64,000 bases of DNA, taken from the NCBI RefSeq assembly GCF_042477335.2, contig NC_091262.1:38661001-38725000 (forward strand). Direction: 5' to 3'. Both the position numbers and the translations under genes were made by a program. A model generated the notes under the pieces. The model worked only from the letters and a program-made list of their open reading frames with translations, ran no database searches and was not told the DNA's origin. This stretch comes from Ovis canadensis (lineage: Eukaryota > Chordata > Mammalia > Artiodactyla > Bovidae). This document shows positions 1 through 10,720 of this stretch, piece by piece; position 1 is the stretch's first letter; every line of letters starts with the position of its first letter.

Positions 1-15
1 ACTGTAATTTCCTTG

Positions 16-1235
16 GTATTTTATATTGGAATAGAGTTGATTTCTGATGTATTTGTTTCCAGTGTACAGGAATTCAATTTAGTTATATATAGACGTTTCT
101 CTATCCTCTTTCAGGTTCTTTTTTGCATATAGGTGATTTCAGTGTGTTCAGTAAACCTCCCTCTGCTTTCCAGTAGTTCCTTTTGAGATCAACTCTTTGA
201 TAGATATTACTGTGTATATGTTAATTCTAAGCTCCTAGTTTCTCACACCCGTATCTGGGGGCGCTGCGGAAGGCAAAGGCACTCCAGGGCCATTGTGGAG
301 GCACACTGCCTGCCACGTGCTCGGAGCTCCCTCAGCCCTGGGACGGTCCAGCCTCGGGACCCAAGCCAGTCAGGCTCCGGGGATGTGACCACAGCCTAGG
401 TCACTCTGACCTGAGGGGAACAGAGTCAGCGTTTCTTTTTATTTTTCTTTTGATGTTTTTAACCTGTAATTTGAACTGGAGTATATAGATGAATTACAAT
501 CATGTGGGTCGTTATTTTTTTTCTTCCTTTTCAATCCAGGATAACTTGATTCACGTCTACCTAGAGTATATACATTATTTTTCGGGTTTTTTTATGTGTA
601 GATAATCACATAGCGTTGCATATGTTTACCTGAGTTACACAGTAGGTCCTGGCGACTTTGTAAATAGTGGTGCGCATATGCGAGTGCGAAGCAGCTCGGT
701 TCTCCCCCATCCGTAGCCTTCTATGTTGGGGAGCAGTTGTTTCTTTTCTAAGTCTGTGAGGCTGTGTCTCTTTAAGAAAGAAGTTCATTTTCATCCGGTT
801 TAGATTACATCCAGAAGTGATATCATATGATGCTGTCTGTCCCTGTCTCCCTTACTTCACTTCAAATAATCATCTCAACTTTCTTTTCTGTGACTGGACT
901 TGGCATTGTTTCCTACTTCTTTGTGGTTGAGAAATATTCCATTGTGTATATGTACCCCATCGTGTATCCATTCATCTGAAATTTCTGCAGTTAACTTGCT
1001 TCCCAGACGTGGCTCTTGCATCTTTGGCCATGATTGCAGGAGTGTATTTTACATTTTTTTATTTTCTCTGGATTTATGCCCATGCATGGGATTCCTGGGT
1101 CCTAAATACTTCTGTGTTATTTTTCAAATGAACCTCCATATTATTCTCCCTACTGGATGAACCTATGTTCATTACGATCAATAGTGCAGGAGGGTTTCCT
1201 TGTCTCTACACCCTCTCCAGCATTTATTATTTTCT
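16..1235 (-). repeat. L1 LINE 3' end, antisense (composite unit, truncated by window edge)
   Basis: Reading the minus strand gives the end of L1 ORF2 followed by the L1 3' UTR. The terminus (complement of an A-rich 'ccaatataaaata' motif) lies near position 16. The sequence is too diverged and stop-ridden to code. A GC-rich block (240-425) sits within the 3' UTR portion, as in the paralogs at 3.0-4.1 kb and 44.4-45.4 kb. The family assignment is secure; the subfamily is not. Confidence 0.85.
240..425. repeat. Short GC-rich block inside L1 3' UTR
   Basis: About 190 bp of GC-rich sequence (cues: 'ccctcagccctggga', 'ctgaggggaacagagtcag') interrupts AT-rich L1 sequence. Related blocks occur at 3279-3470 on the same strand and at 45025-45215 and 37396-37530 on the opposite strand. 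It seems to be the edge portion of the GC module described at 5291-5935, not a CpG-island promoter. Confidence 0.6.
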
Positions 1236-1553
1236 AAGGAGATTCAACCAGTCCATTCTGAAGGAGATCAGCCCTGGGATTTCTTTGGAAGGAATGATGC
1301 TAAAGCTGAAACTCCAGTACTTTGGCCATCTCATGCAAAGAGTTGACTCATTGGAAAAGATTCTGATGCTGGGAGGGATTGGGGGCAGGAGGAGAAGGGG
1401 ACAACTGAGGATGAGATGGCTGGACGGCATCACTGACTCGATGGACATGAGTCTGAGTGAACTCCGGGAGTTGATGATGGACAGGGAGGCCTGGCATGCT
1501 GCGATTCATGGGGTCGCAGAGTCAGACACGACTGAGCAACTGAACTGAACTGA
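1236..1553 (+). repeat. BovB (RTE) LINE 3' end, 5'-truncated
   Basis: Matches the 3' end of BovB: the frame encodes the tail of the reverse-transcriptase protein ([16 protein letters not shown], then [31 protein letters not shown]). It ends in the typical repeated 'ctgaactga'. It lies against the poly-A side of the CHR-2 SINE that follows. It has no 5' region and is dead on arrival. Confidence 0.92.
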
Positions 1554-1555
1554 AG

Positions 1556-2048
1556 TAATTTTACTTATTCATTTGTCTTTGGTTGCACTGAGCCTCGGTT
1601 GCAGAAATCCAGCTCTCTCTATCTGCAATGAGTGGGGCTCCTCTCTAGTTTCACTGTAGAATGAGGCTCCTCATTGTGGAGGCTTCTGGCTGCAGAACGC
1701 GGGCTCTAGAGCCCCAGGCTTCAGGAGTCACGGCGGGAGGCCTCAGTAGTTGTAGTTCAGGGGTCTAGAGCACAGGCTCCGGAGAAGGCAATGGCAACCC
1801 ACTCCGGTGTTCTTGCCTGGAGAATCCCAGGGACGGGGAGTCTCGTGGGCTGCCGTCTATGGGTCGCACAGAATCGGACACAACTGAAGCGATGCAGCAG
1901 CAGCAGCAGCAGCAGAGCACAGGCTCCGCAGTTGTGGCACGTGGGGGCTTAGTGGCCCCACTGACGTGGAATCTTCTGAGACCATGGTTCCAAACTGTGT
2001 CTCCTGCATTGGCAGGCACATTCTGAACACTGCACCACCAGGGAAGTC
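1556..2048 (-). repeat. CHR-2-type SINE interrupted by a Bov-A2
   Basis: A tRNA-derived cetartiodactyl SINE in minus orientation. The right end carries the complement of the tRNA-like head (ending 'caccaccagggaagtcc'); the left end is the A-rich tail. It is split by a Bov-A2 at 1781-1913. It sits at the same L1 ORF2 position as the SINEs at 22658-22995 and 46641-46969, so the three are copies of one insertion. Confidence 0.85.
1781..1913 (+). repeat. Bov-A2 SINE with (AGC)n tail, nested in CHR-2
   Basis: Bov-A2 body ('ggagaaggcaatggcaaccc', later 'tcggacacaactgaagcga') with a short AGC microsatellite at its 3' end (about 1894-1913). A perfect 14-bp target-site duplication, agagcacaggctcc, flanks it at 1767-1780 and 1914-1927 and fixes both ends. 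Confidence 0.95.
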
Positions 2049-2920
2049 CTAGCATTTATTCTTTAAGATGTTTTAAGATGACCGTTGTGACCATTGTGAG
2101 TGCTTAGCTCATTGGATTTTGATTTGTGTTTTCCTAATAATGAGTGATTCTGAGCATATGTTCATGTGCCTAAGTGCAATCTATAGACCTTCCTGAGAGA
2201 ATTAACCATTTTAATCTTTGGCCAATTTTGTTCTCGGTTATACGTATTGTTGATATGAAGTTGTACAAGCTGTTTGTATGTTTTGGAGATGAATCCCTTG
2301 TGGGTATCTTCTTTGCCAGATATTTTTTCCTATTCTGAGGATTGTCCTTGTCTTTCCTTGAGGGATTCCTTTAGGAATGCAAATGCTTTTAAGGTTAATT
2401 CAGTCCCACTCTCTGATTTGGGAGGTGGACCCATAAAGAACTTGCTGCATTTTATGTCAGATGGTGTCCTGTTTATATTTTTCTCAAGAATTTCATAGTA
2501 TCTGTCATTACGTTTAGATATTTATGCTCTCTGCAGTTTATTTTGTGTTTGGTGTTGGGATGTTTTCTAATTTCATTCTCATTTTCACGATTGAGGGAAT
2601 CCTCACGGTGTCCTCCGGAGTGGCTGTTACCCATGTACATCCCAAGCATCAGTGGAGGAGGGCTCCCTTGTCTGCACATCTTCTCCAGCACTGCCTGTTT
2701 GCAGAGTGTGTGGCAACGGCCATTCCTCCTGGTGTGGTGTGATACCTCATTGTAGTTTAGAATCGCATTTCCCTAATGTTTAGTGATGTCGACATCTTTT
2801 CATGTGATTCTTTTAGAGTGTGACTTAAACTTACATCTTGAAATTGGCTTCTTTAACACCTGCCTTGTTTTGGATTCTTTTTCGATGACAATCCCAAGGA
2901 CAGTCCTGGAGTACGGGTGT
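2049..2920 (-). repeat. L1 ORF2 C-terminal fragment, antisense
   Basis: Minus-strand translation gives broken pieces of the region after the L1 reverse transcriptase, with many stops. The sequence continues the L1 interrupted by the CHR-2 SINE: the target-site motif 'agcatttatt' recurs on both sides. Confidence 0.8.
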
Positions 2921-2924
2921 TTTT

Positions 2925-3035
2925 TACTTAAAGCCCCTGGATCCTTGTGAATGTTAAATTCCCGGGGCACAGCTCTTAGTGGTGTTATTACATAGAATGG
3001 CCACAAGGCGGCAGCACTACCTCATGCCACATTTT
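2925..3035 (-). repeat. Partial GC module between two L1 ends
   Basis: About 110 bp matching the start of the GC module (landmarks 'gatccttgtgaatgttaaa' and 'ggccacaaggcggcagcac'). It is cut off where the next L1 3' terminus begins near 3040. Confidence 0.65.
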
Positions 3036-3039
3036 TTTC

Positions 3040-4110
3040 TCCTCTAAATTCCTCGTTATTTTCTATGGGCTTAGAGTGGATTTCTGATGTGTTTGTTTTA
3101 GGTGTGCAGGAACTCGATTCAGTTATACATAAACGTTTATCTATTCTCTTTAGGGTTCTTTTTTGCATATAGATGATTACAGTTTCAATAATTGCCTAAG
3201 CTATTCAGTAGGTACTTTTAATCATCTATTTGATATATATTAATATGTATATGTTAATTCCAACCTCTTAATTTCTCCTGCCTGTCTCTGGAGGTTGGGG
3301 TCTCTCCAGAGGGCAACAGGCACTCCAGGTCCATTTTGGAGACACACTGCCTGCTACATGCTCCCAGCTCCCTCAGCCCCAGGACACTCCAGCCTTGGGA
3401 CCCAAACCAGCCAGGCTCCAAGGATGTGACACCAGCCCAGCTCTGTATGTCCTAAGGAGAATAGAATCAGAATTTCTTTTTTGATTTTTCTGTTTTCATT
3501 TCATCATTTGAACTGGAGTATACAGTGAATTACAATCTCGTGGGTGTATTGTTTTTTCATTTTCTTTCTACCCCAAATTGTTTCACTTTTACATAGGTGT
3601 GTATATGATTTGTTGGGTTTTTTCTTTACAGGTTAATACAGAGTGTGGAGTAAGTTTCCTTGTGTCACACGGTGGGTCCTGGTCACTTACTTTATCAACA
3701 GTAGTGTGCATATCTTTGTCTGAAGCAGCTCATTTCTCCATGGCCCACATCTTTATATCTTGGTGACTGGAAGTTTCTTTTCTAGGTTTGTAAGCCTGTG
3801 TCTCCAGGCAATAAGTTAATCTGTATCCATCTTTAGTTTATAGCTAGAAGTGATATCATCTGATACTTGTCTTTCCTCATCTCCCTCACTTCACTTGGAA
3901 TGATCATCTCCACTGTCTTTCCTGAGAATGGAAATGCCTAATGGACTTGGCATTATTTCCTACCTCTTTATGGTTGAGAAATATTCTGCTGTGTACATGG
4001 ACTTGTCTGAATCCATTCATCTGTGCTTCTACAATTAGCTTGCTTTCCTGTCTTGGCTGTTGTACCTAGTGGGGCCGAAATTGCAGGTTATGTGTCTATT
4101 AAAATTTTGG
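3040..4110 (-). repeat. L1 3' end, antisense, with internal GC block
   Basis: A second L1 3' terminus begins near 3058, followed on the minus strand by 3' UTR and ORF2-end sequence. A GC block at 3279-3470 repeats the one at 240-425. The right boundary near 4110, where L1 passes abruptly into GC-module sequence, recurs in inverted form at about 44390, so that junction is older than the inversion or duplication. Confidence 0.8.
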
Positions 4111-4260
4111 TCGTCTCAACCTGGCTGTCTCGACTCTAGCCCAGTCCAGACACGAGACTCAAGCCTGCTCAGGCTCCAGGAATGGGAGAGCAGCCCAACT
4201 CAGGGAGGTCGTGGGGAATAAACTAGGCACTGCTTTTCTATTCCTTTTCTTTAGTCTCGT
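4111..4260 (-). repeat. Partial GC module
   Basis: The last quarter of the module (ending 'gggaataaactaggcactg') lies directly before the next L1 3' terminus. The inverted counterpart is 44281-44385. Confidence 0.65.
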
Positions 4261-5290
4261 GCCTGTGCTGTCTTGGAATAGAGTCAATTTGCAGTTTTGT
4301 GCTTGTCCTCAGCTGATTTGCTTATGATATATACATACAGCTTATCTGACCTTTTATGGATTCTATTGCCATAGAGGTTATTGCAGAAGGTTGAGCACAG
4401 TACCCTGTGCTGACCGTGAGGTCCTTCCTGAGTATCTATTACAGATACAGATTTCTGGGTATATTTGGCAAGAAGGAAGGAAGGAAAGAGATAATCCTTC
4501 TGGATTGTATATTACAGATACAGATTACCGTGTATATGTTAGCCCTGACGTCCTGACATCACTTTTTCTTGGAAACTTCTGATTGTGTCGAATTCTCAGA
4601 GTCACTTTTTGTGTTGTAAATTTGTTCCTTTGTATCTCTTTTTGTATTTTGCCTACAAGGGACATCATATGCTATTGTCTTTCTCCATCTGACTGATTTT
4701 GCTTAGTCTATGATCCTCCAAGGTCGATCCTTGTGACAATTAGTAGCATAATTTCAGTGGCCATTTTTCGTGACTGAGTAATAGTCCATTGTGTGTATGT
4801 ACACATCTTCTTTAACCTTTGATCCATTGGGTGACATCTGGCTGGTTCTGTCTTGGCTCTGTAGTGAATGATGGGGTGCCTGTGTTTTTTTCACTGGCGG
4901 TTTTCTCAGGATACTGGCCCAGGTGTGGGTATATCAGGCCATGGGCTGAGCCCTTTTGAAGTTTAGTTTCTGCCCTGAGGAGACTGTCCTTTCTAGGGGC
5001 TGTTTCCAGTGTCCATTCACACTGACCACGTAGAGGGGTTTCCTGTCCACCTGACTCTCTCCCCTGTTTGTTGTTTGTAGACTTGTGAGGATGACCATTC
5101 TGACAGGTGAGGATTGATTTCTTGGTGTCTTTTAGATTGGCATTCCTCCTGGAATAATTAGGAATGTTGAGCATCTTGTCCTGTGGCATTTGGGGATTTT
5201 TCTTTTCTGTAAAGGGTGTGAGGAAACTTTACCTGTTGCAATTGACTTCTTGAAAGTTGGTTGTGTTTGGAATTTATTTCTGCAGTAACC
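4261..5290 (-). repeat. L1 3' end, antisense (composite unit)
   Basis: The L1 3' terminus lies near 4268 ('gatttgcttatgatatatac' follows). The 3' UTR contains a purine-rich short tandem repeat (4425-4550: GGAA run plus an 'ataatccttctggat' and 'acagatacagatt' segment). It then passes into the antisense ORF2 end. The 125-codon minus frame at 4812-5189 is a chance open stretch in L1 sequence. Confidence 0.8.
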
Positions 5291-5935
5291 ATCTCAGGAC
5301 CTTTCCTGAGGGCAGCTGTCAGTAACAGCCCACAGATATTGTGAATTGGAGGGCTAGTACGCGCCGGTGTTTATGTTGTAGTTACAGGAAATGTCCACAA
5401 GGGAGCAGCACTTTTTCATGTCCAACTCTGGTTACACCTGCAACCAGAGCCTTAGGGAAAGCTGGCTTCCTGGGTTGTGAATTAAAGTGGAATATGCCTG
5501 AGCAAACACCCAACAGCTCGTATCTCACTATTTCTTTTCTCTGAAGCTTCACCCCTCCCCGCTAGCCTCATGCCAACCTGGGGCACTGCTCTCTGTTGAG
5601 GTGCCCAGGAGGCTACTCTCTCCGGAAGGAGTCTTAAGCCGGGGACCCCAGCACCAGGAGACCTGGGGTCTGGGTGATTTTCCATGTTCCTCCAAGTCAG
5701 AGCATCAGTCCATTAGGATTTGGGTTCACTAGGGATTGTGGCCCCAGCCAGGGCAAACCAGACAGTACAGGTTTAAGGGGGTTATCTAAGATGGGCACCC
5801 TGCTCAGCTGTCTCAACCCCACCCCAGTACAGCCCTGGAACCCAAGCCTACTCAGGTGCCAGGATTTGGATAGCATCCTAAGTCAAGCAGGTCGCAGGGA
5901 ATAAACTAGGCATTGCTTTTCTTTCCTTTAATTTC
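5291..5935 (-). repeat. GC-rich module of the composite unit (complete copy)
   Basis: About 0.64 kb between two L1 fragments. Landmarks in order: 'ctttcctgagggcagctgtc', 'tggaaacccaagcc'-type text, the tract 'ccagacagtacaggtttaag', and the end 'gggaataaactaggcattgc'. It is repeated at least ten times in the window with the same neighbours. It has no coding bias: frames open on one or both strands differ between copies. I do not recognise it as a named repeat. It may be an L1 3' flank amplified with the element. Confidence 0.75.
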
Positions 5936-6104
5936 ATGCCAATGCTATGTTGAAGTCTAGTTGGTTTTCAGTTTTGTCCTTGTCTGCAGTATACAATGGA
6001 CTGATCCAGCTATGACATACGCATTACAGGCTTTAGTATTTTTATTTATTCTTTTGCCATAGTATTTTTATTTATTCTTTTGCCAAGGTTGAGTAAAGTT
6101 CTCT

Positions 6105-6575
6105 GTGCTGAACATCAGATCCCTGTGGGACATTTATTAGAGGTACAGTTTTTTTTGTACACGTGCAAGAAACGAAGAAGGAGATAGTTCTTGTGGATTA
6201 TCTATTACAGCTATAGATATCTTTGTATATGTTAAAGATAAATATTTCTCTGGATACATGATTGGAAGGAAGAAATGAAGGAAGGACAGAAGGTGGAAGA
6301 TAATCCTTGTGGATTAGCTAATACAGATACATGTTTCTGTGGTTATGTTAGAGATCCTGGAGAAGGAAATGGCAACCCACTCCAGTATACTTGCCTGGGA
6401 GATGCCATGGGCAGAGGAGCCTGGGGGGCTACAGTCCATGGGGTTTGCAAAGTGTTATACACAACCTAGCGAATATATAGCAACAACGTTAGACATACAC
6501 ATTTCAGTACATACGTGGAAGGGAGGAGATAATCCATGTGGATTATCTGTTACAGATATAGATTTCTGTGTTTAA
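6105..6575. repeat. VNTR in L1 3' UTR (GGAA tract plus TTACAGATACAGAT segment)
   Basis: Four degenerate copies of a segment containing 'gataatccttgtggatta', 'acagatacagatttctgtg' and 'tatgttaga' alternate with GGAA/GAAG runs. The period is roughly 100-130 bp, uneven because of the SINE. The same repeat occurs with different copy number in the other units (4425, 9975, 25140, 28855; complement at 39665, 41830, 43945). Confidence 0.7.
6351..6493 (+). repeat. Bov-A2 SINE in the VNTR
   Basis: Begins 'ctggagaaggaaatggcaac' and ends in an AGC-poor tail near 'atatagcaacaac'. Flanks share 'gttaga' (before 6351 and just after 6493), consistent with a short target-site duplication. Confidence 0.85.
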
Positions 6576-7355
6576 GGTAGTAGCAACCTCCTAATTCATT
6601 CCTGGCACTTTCCTTTTTTTTTTTTTTTGGTGGGGGAGATTCTTTGTATTTGAATCTCAAAGTCTCTTTTTATGTTGTAAATTACTCCCTCTGTATCTCT
6701 CTTCAACTTCTCTCTCAAGGGATACCATCTATTTTCTTCCTCTGCTTTTGACTTTACTTAGTGTATTTTCCTCCAAGATCCGTCCTTTGGGGACCGTTGG
6801 CCTAATTTCATTTCAGTGGTGGTTTTTCATGTCTGAGTAAACTCCATTGTATATATGCACCACGTTTCTCGAAGATTTAATCTGTCGAGGGACATTTCTT
6901 GGGTCTGTGTCTTGGCTATTGGAATTAGCACTGCAGTGAATGTTGGGTGCATGTGTCATTTTGAATGATGGGTTTCTGGAATATAGGCCCAGGTGTCAGT
7001 ATTAAAATCCTAAGCTTAGCTCTCTTGAAATTCTCTTTCTGGCCTTTGGAGGCTGTCTTTTCTAGAGCTGTTGCCAATGTTTATTCCTAGAGAATTTGTA
7101 GGAGGGTTCCGTCATCTCCCTGCTCTCTCCACCATTTACTGTTTGCAGACAGTCAGGATAACCATTCTGTCAGATGGGATTTGCTTTCTTGTTTTCATTT
7201 TGATTGACATTCTCCTTGTAATAATTAGGGATGTTGAGTATCTTGTCTTGTGGCTGTTTTTTGCTTTTTTTCCCTTGAAGGATATGAAGTAAAATTTGCC
7301 TGTTTCAATTGATTTCTTGTAAATTGGTGGTGTTTAGAATTTATTTCTGCAATAC

Positions 7356-7990
7356 CTGTGGCAGGACCTTTCCTGAGGGCAGCTGCCATTAAGAACACCA
7401 CAGGCCTTGTGAATTGGAGGTGCCGGTAAGCACTGGTGGGCAATTTGTAGTTACAGGGAATGTCCACAAGGGGGCAGCACTTCTTCATGCCCAACTCTGG
7501 TTCTACCTGCAACCAAGCCTTAGGGACAGTTGGCTTCCTGGGCTGTGAATTGGAGAAAAATGTGTCTGAGCAAACTCCCAAGGGCTTGTGTCTCACTACT
7601 TCTTTCCTCTGAAGCTTCACCCCTCCACGCTAGGCTATTCAGTACCTGGGGCAACACTCCCTGCTGAGGGCCTATGAGGCTGCACTCTCAGGAAGGAGTC
7701 TTGAGCTGGACCCCAGCACCAGGGACCCTGGATACTTGGTGACTTCACCTCTTGTCCTCGAGGCCAGAGGGTTGGACCATCATCGTATGGGTGCACTAGG
7801 AGTTCTGGTCCTAGTCAGGGCAAATCAGACAGTACAGGATTGAGACAGATCTCAGTGAAGGGTACCCTGTCGTGCTGTGTTGACCCCACCCAAGCCCAGC
7901 CCTGTGACTCAAACCTAATCACGTTCCCAGGATCAAATAGCATCCTGAGTCCAGCAGGTGGGAGGGAATAAACTAGGCATTAGTTTTCTT
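7356..7990 (-). repeat. GC-rich module (complete copy)
   Basis: Same order of landmarks as 5291-5935, including 'gccacaggccttgtgaattgg'-like text and a 'tggatacttggtgactt' variant. That variant is also found in the inverted copies at 40.1-41.1 kb and 42.3-43.2 kb. The minus frame at 7225-7620 is not conserved between copies. Confidence 0.75.
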
Positions 7991-8063
7991 TCCTTTTCTT
8001 TAATCTCACGCCAACGCTATGTTGAAGTCTGGTTGATTTGCTGTTTTGTGCTTGTCCTCAGAG
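7991..8063 (-). repeat. L1 3' terminus, split by LTR insertion
   Basis: The L1 3' end starts near 8015 ('gttgatttgctgttttgtgc') and stops at 8063, where an LTR begins. The same L1 resumes at 9856 ('gtaagtgtaccacagactg'). Confidence 0.8.
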
Positions 8064-8743
8064 TGTTGCTAGCCAAAAGCTTGGCCTCTCTGCCCACCAA
8101 AGCTGAATGAAAAATATGGAGACAGAGTTTGGGGGAAATAGAAAGGTGGCTTTAATTCTCAGCTGGCAGAGAGCAGAACACAGTGGTCTCATGCCTCCAG
8201 AACTGTGCCCCCGCTCCATGAGGAGTCCAGGGCTTACATGAGATGAGGGGCAAAGGCAACAGGATCTTGATTTCTTCCTCGTGCATTGTTTTGTCGACTA
8301 AAAAATATAGTCACAACCTCAAAGTAGAGTTATTTTATTTGGTGCGAATGTTTAGGACTCCAAGCTCTGGAGACAGCATCTCAGTAGCTCTGAGAAAACT
8401 GCTCCAAGGAGGCAGAGGGTAAGTCAGGCTATATACAGGTTTGCAACGCGGGGAGCAGGCAGTCTGTTCATCAAAAGTCAGGTATCAGGTTAAGGAATCT
8501 AGCATTCTGTGTGTGGGGAGGTGCAGCCTCAGGGTCACTGCCTCCACTCCTTTCCTGTGACCTCAGCCATCAGGGCCAGTCCTGTCTCCTTGCTCACCTT
8601 GCTTCCTGCACCCCCAGCCCCTTAGCAGTCACCGGGTGGAGGAGGGGGTGGCAGCAGCATCCCCTGGATCACAATTTGGGGAGCCTTCATTCACATTTGG
8701 GGGACAGAAATCACTGATGGTGGTAAAATTTCTTGTTCATTAA

Positions 8744-9130
8744 TATGGCAGAATGCTTTTGATCTGTGGTGCTGGAGAAAACTCTTTGAGAGTCCCTTGG
8801 ACTGCAAGGAGATCCAACCAGTCCATCCTAAAGGAGATCAGCCCTGAATATTCATTGGAAGGACTGATGCTGAAGCTGAAACTCCAATATTTTGGCCACC
8901 TGATGCGAAGAACCGACTCACTGGAAAAGACCCTGATGCTGGGGAAGATTGAAGGCGGGAGGAGAAGGGGATGACAGAGGATGAGATGGTTGGATGGCAT
9001 CACCAACATGATAGACATGAGTTTGAGTAAGCTCTGGGAGTTGGTGATGGACAGGGAGGCCTGGCGTGCTGCAGTCCATGGGATACCAAAGAGTCTGACA
9101 TGACTGAGCAACTGGACTGACTGACTGATT
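8744..9130 (+). repeat. BovB 3' end inserted in the LTR (first)
   Basis: Starts in 'atatggcagaatgcttttga' and ends in 'ctggactgactgactgat'. Encodes the broken BovB C-terminus ([16 protein letters not shown]...). It is flanked by an 8-bp target-site duplication, ttcattaa (8736-8743 and 9131-9138). Confidence 0.92.
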
Positions 9131-9378
9131 TTCATTAAACAATTTCAAAGACAGTCACAGGCTGGCATCAATACCTCAGTAATTGAGTCTGGCCATTCAG
9201 TGGCTCTGTGGCCTTCTTTCTGATGTGTAACTACAAGGGGAAGGGTGTTGTAAGCAGATAAGGGATGTGTTTAGCATAGAGTCTAAAGAAAAATGTGAAC
9301 TGTAGCTCCTGCAGAGTTAAGGGGCAGAAAAGCAAACTTAGTTACAGGCATGCAGAGTTAGGAGCAGCCGAAGTAAAA

Positions 9379-9742
9379 CAGATGCGTTTGAACTGTGGTG
9401 TTGGAGAAGACTCTTGAGAGTCCCTTGGACTGCAAGGAGATCCAACCAGTCCATTCTGAAGGAGATCAGCCCTGGGATTAATTTGGAAGGAATGATGCTA
9501 AAGCTGAAACTCTAGTACTTTGGCCACCTCATGCAAAGAGTTGACTCATTGGAAGAGACTCATGCTGGGAGGGATTGGGGGCAGGAGGAGAAGGGGACAG
9601 CAGAGGATGAGATGGCTGGATGGCATCACCGGCTTGACGGTTTGAGTGAATAACGGGAGATGGTGATGGACAGGGAGGCCTGGCATGCTGCGATTCATGG
9701 GGTCGCGAAGAGTCGGGCACGACTGAGCGACTGAACTGAACT
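9379..9742 (+). repeat. BovB 3' end inserted in the LTR (second)
   Basis: The same C-terminal portion of BovB, ending 'gactgaactgaact'. A 9-bp target-site duplication, gaagtaaaa, flanks it (9370-9378 and 9743-9751). Both BovB tails have the same orientation, opposite to that of the LTR. Confidence 0.92.
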
Positions 9743-9855
9743 GAAGTAAAAAACTAGGAATGTTCAGGCCTGTTCACTGTTCTTTCTCTTTATCATCTTT
9801 GTTTTCAGGAAAAGGAAAGAGAAAAGCTCATTCCTCTTTTTTTCCTTTCACTACA

Positions 9856-10720
9856 GTAAGTGTACCACAGACTGACTCAGTTATGACATAATCATACAGC
9901 ATGTTTGTACTTTTTATTGAGTCTTTTACGATAGAGGTTACAGAGCAAAGTGGAGTAAAGTTCTCTGTGGTGAACATCAGGTCCCTGTGGGGTAACTATT
10001 AGAGATACAATTTTTTCATATGTGCAGGGAATGAAGGAAGGAAATATTCTTTATGGATTCTCTATTACAGTGACAGGTATTTATTTATATGTTAGAGATG
10101 AGTATTTCTATGTATACGTAAATGAAAGAAAGGCAAAAAGGAGGGAAGGCAGGCAGGAGATAATCCTTGTGGATTAGCTAATACAGATACAGATTTCTGT
10201 GGGTGTGTTAGAGATACAGATTTCAGTGCACAGGCAGAAGGAGAGAAGGAGACAGTCCTAGTGGATTATCTGTCACAGATACAGATTGCTGTGCATACAT
10301 TAGTACCGACCTCCTAATCATCCTTACCCCTTTCTTTTTTTTCTGGATTCTTTTTTCGTGTTTTAATCTCTGAGTCTCCTTTGGTGTTGTAAATTACTTC
10401 CAGTGTATCTCTTTGTTTAACTTCATCTAGAAGGAATATCATCTGCTATTTTCTTCCTCTATTGCTGACTCCACTTAGTGTTTGACCCTCCAGGGTTTAA
10501 CCTTGTGGTTACTAGTGGCATAATTTCATAATTTTAGTGGCGGTTTTCATGTGTGAGTAATGGCCCATTGTATATACATACCATATTTCTTTAAGATTTA
10601 ATCTATTTAAGTAGTGGTGCAATGAAAGTGGGGTGCATGAGCAGTTTTGAATGATGGTTTTCTCAGGACATTGCCCCGGGTGTGGGGATGTCAGATCCTA
10701 GGGTCAGCTGTCTCAAGGGG
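9856..10720 (-). repeat. L1 3' UTR, antisense (continuation after the LTR)
   Basis: Resumes the L1 broken at 8063. Contains another copy of the GGAA-rich VNTR (9975-10305, about three units) and the antisense ORF2 end. It gives way near 10720 to a different, AT-rich part of L1. Confidence 0.75.

Larger units (their letters stand above)
5936..7355 (-). repeat. L1 3' end, antisense, with expanded GGAA-rich VNTR
   Basis: The L1 terminus lies near 5955, then the 3' UTR and antisense ORF2 end up to 7355. The 3' UTR holds the longest copy of the internal repeat (6105-6575), into which a Bov-A2 has inserted (6351-6493). A T16 tract at about 6613 follows. Confidence 0.8.
8064..9855 (-). mobile_element. 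Endogenous retrovirus solo LTR (about 1.0 kb) carrying two BovB tails
   Basis: Read on the minus strand the element runs from TGTAGTGAAAGG (9855) to GCTAGCAACA (8064), the TG...CA termini of an LTR. After removal of two BovB insertions about 1.0 kb remains. An attaaa-type polyadenylation motif lies near 8150 (complement), ahead of the pyrimidine-rich end. No internal retroviral genes adjoin it, so it is a solo LTR. I see no perfect target-site duplication. The interrupted L1 flanks prove it is an insertion. Confidence 0.75.
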
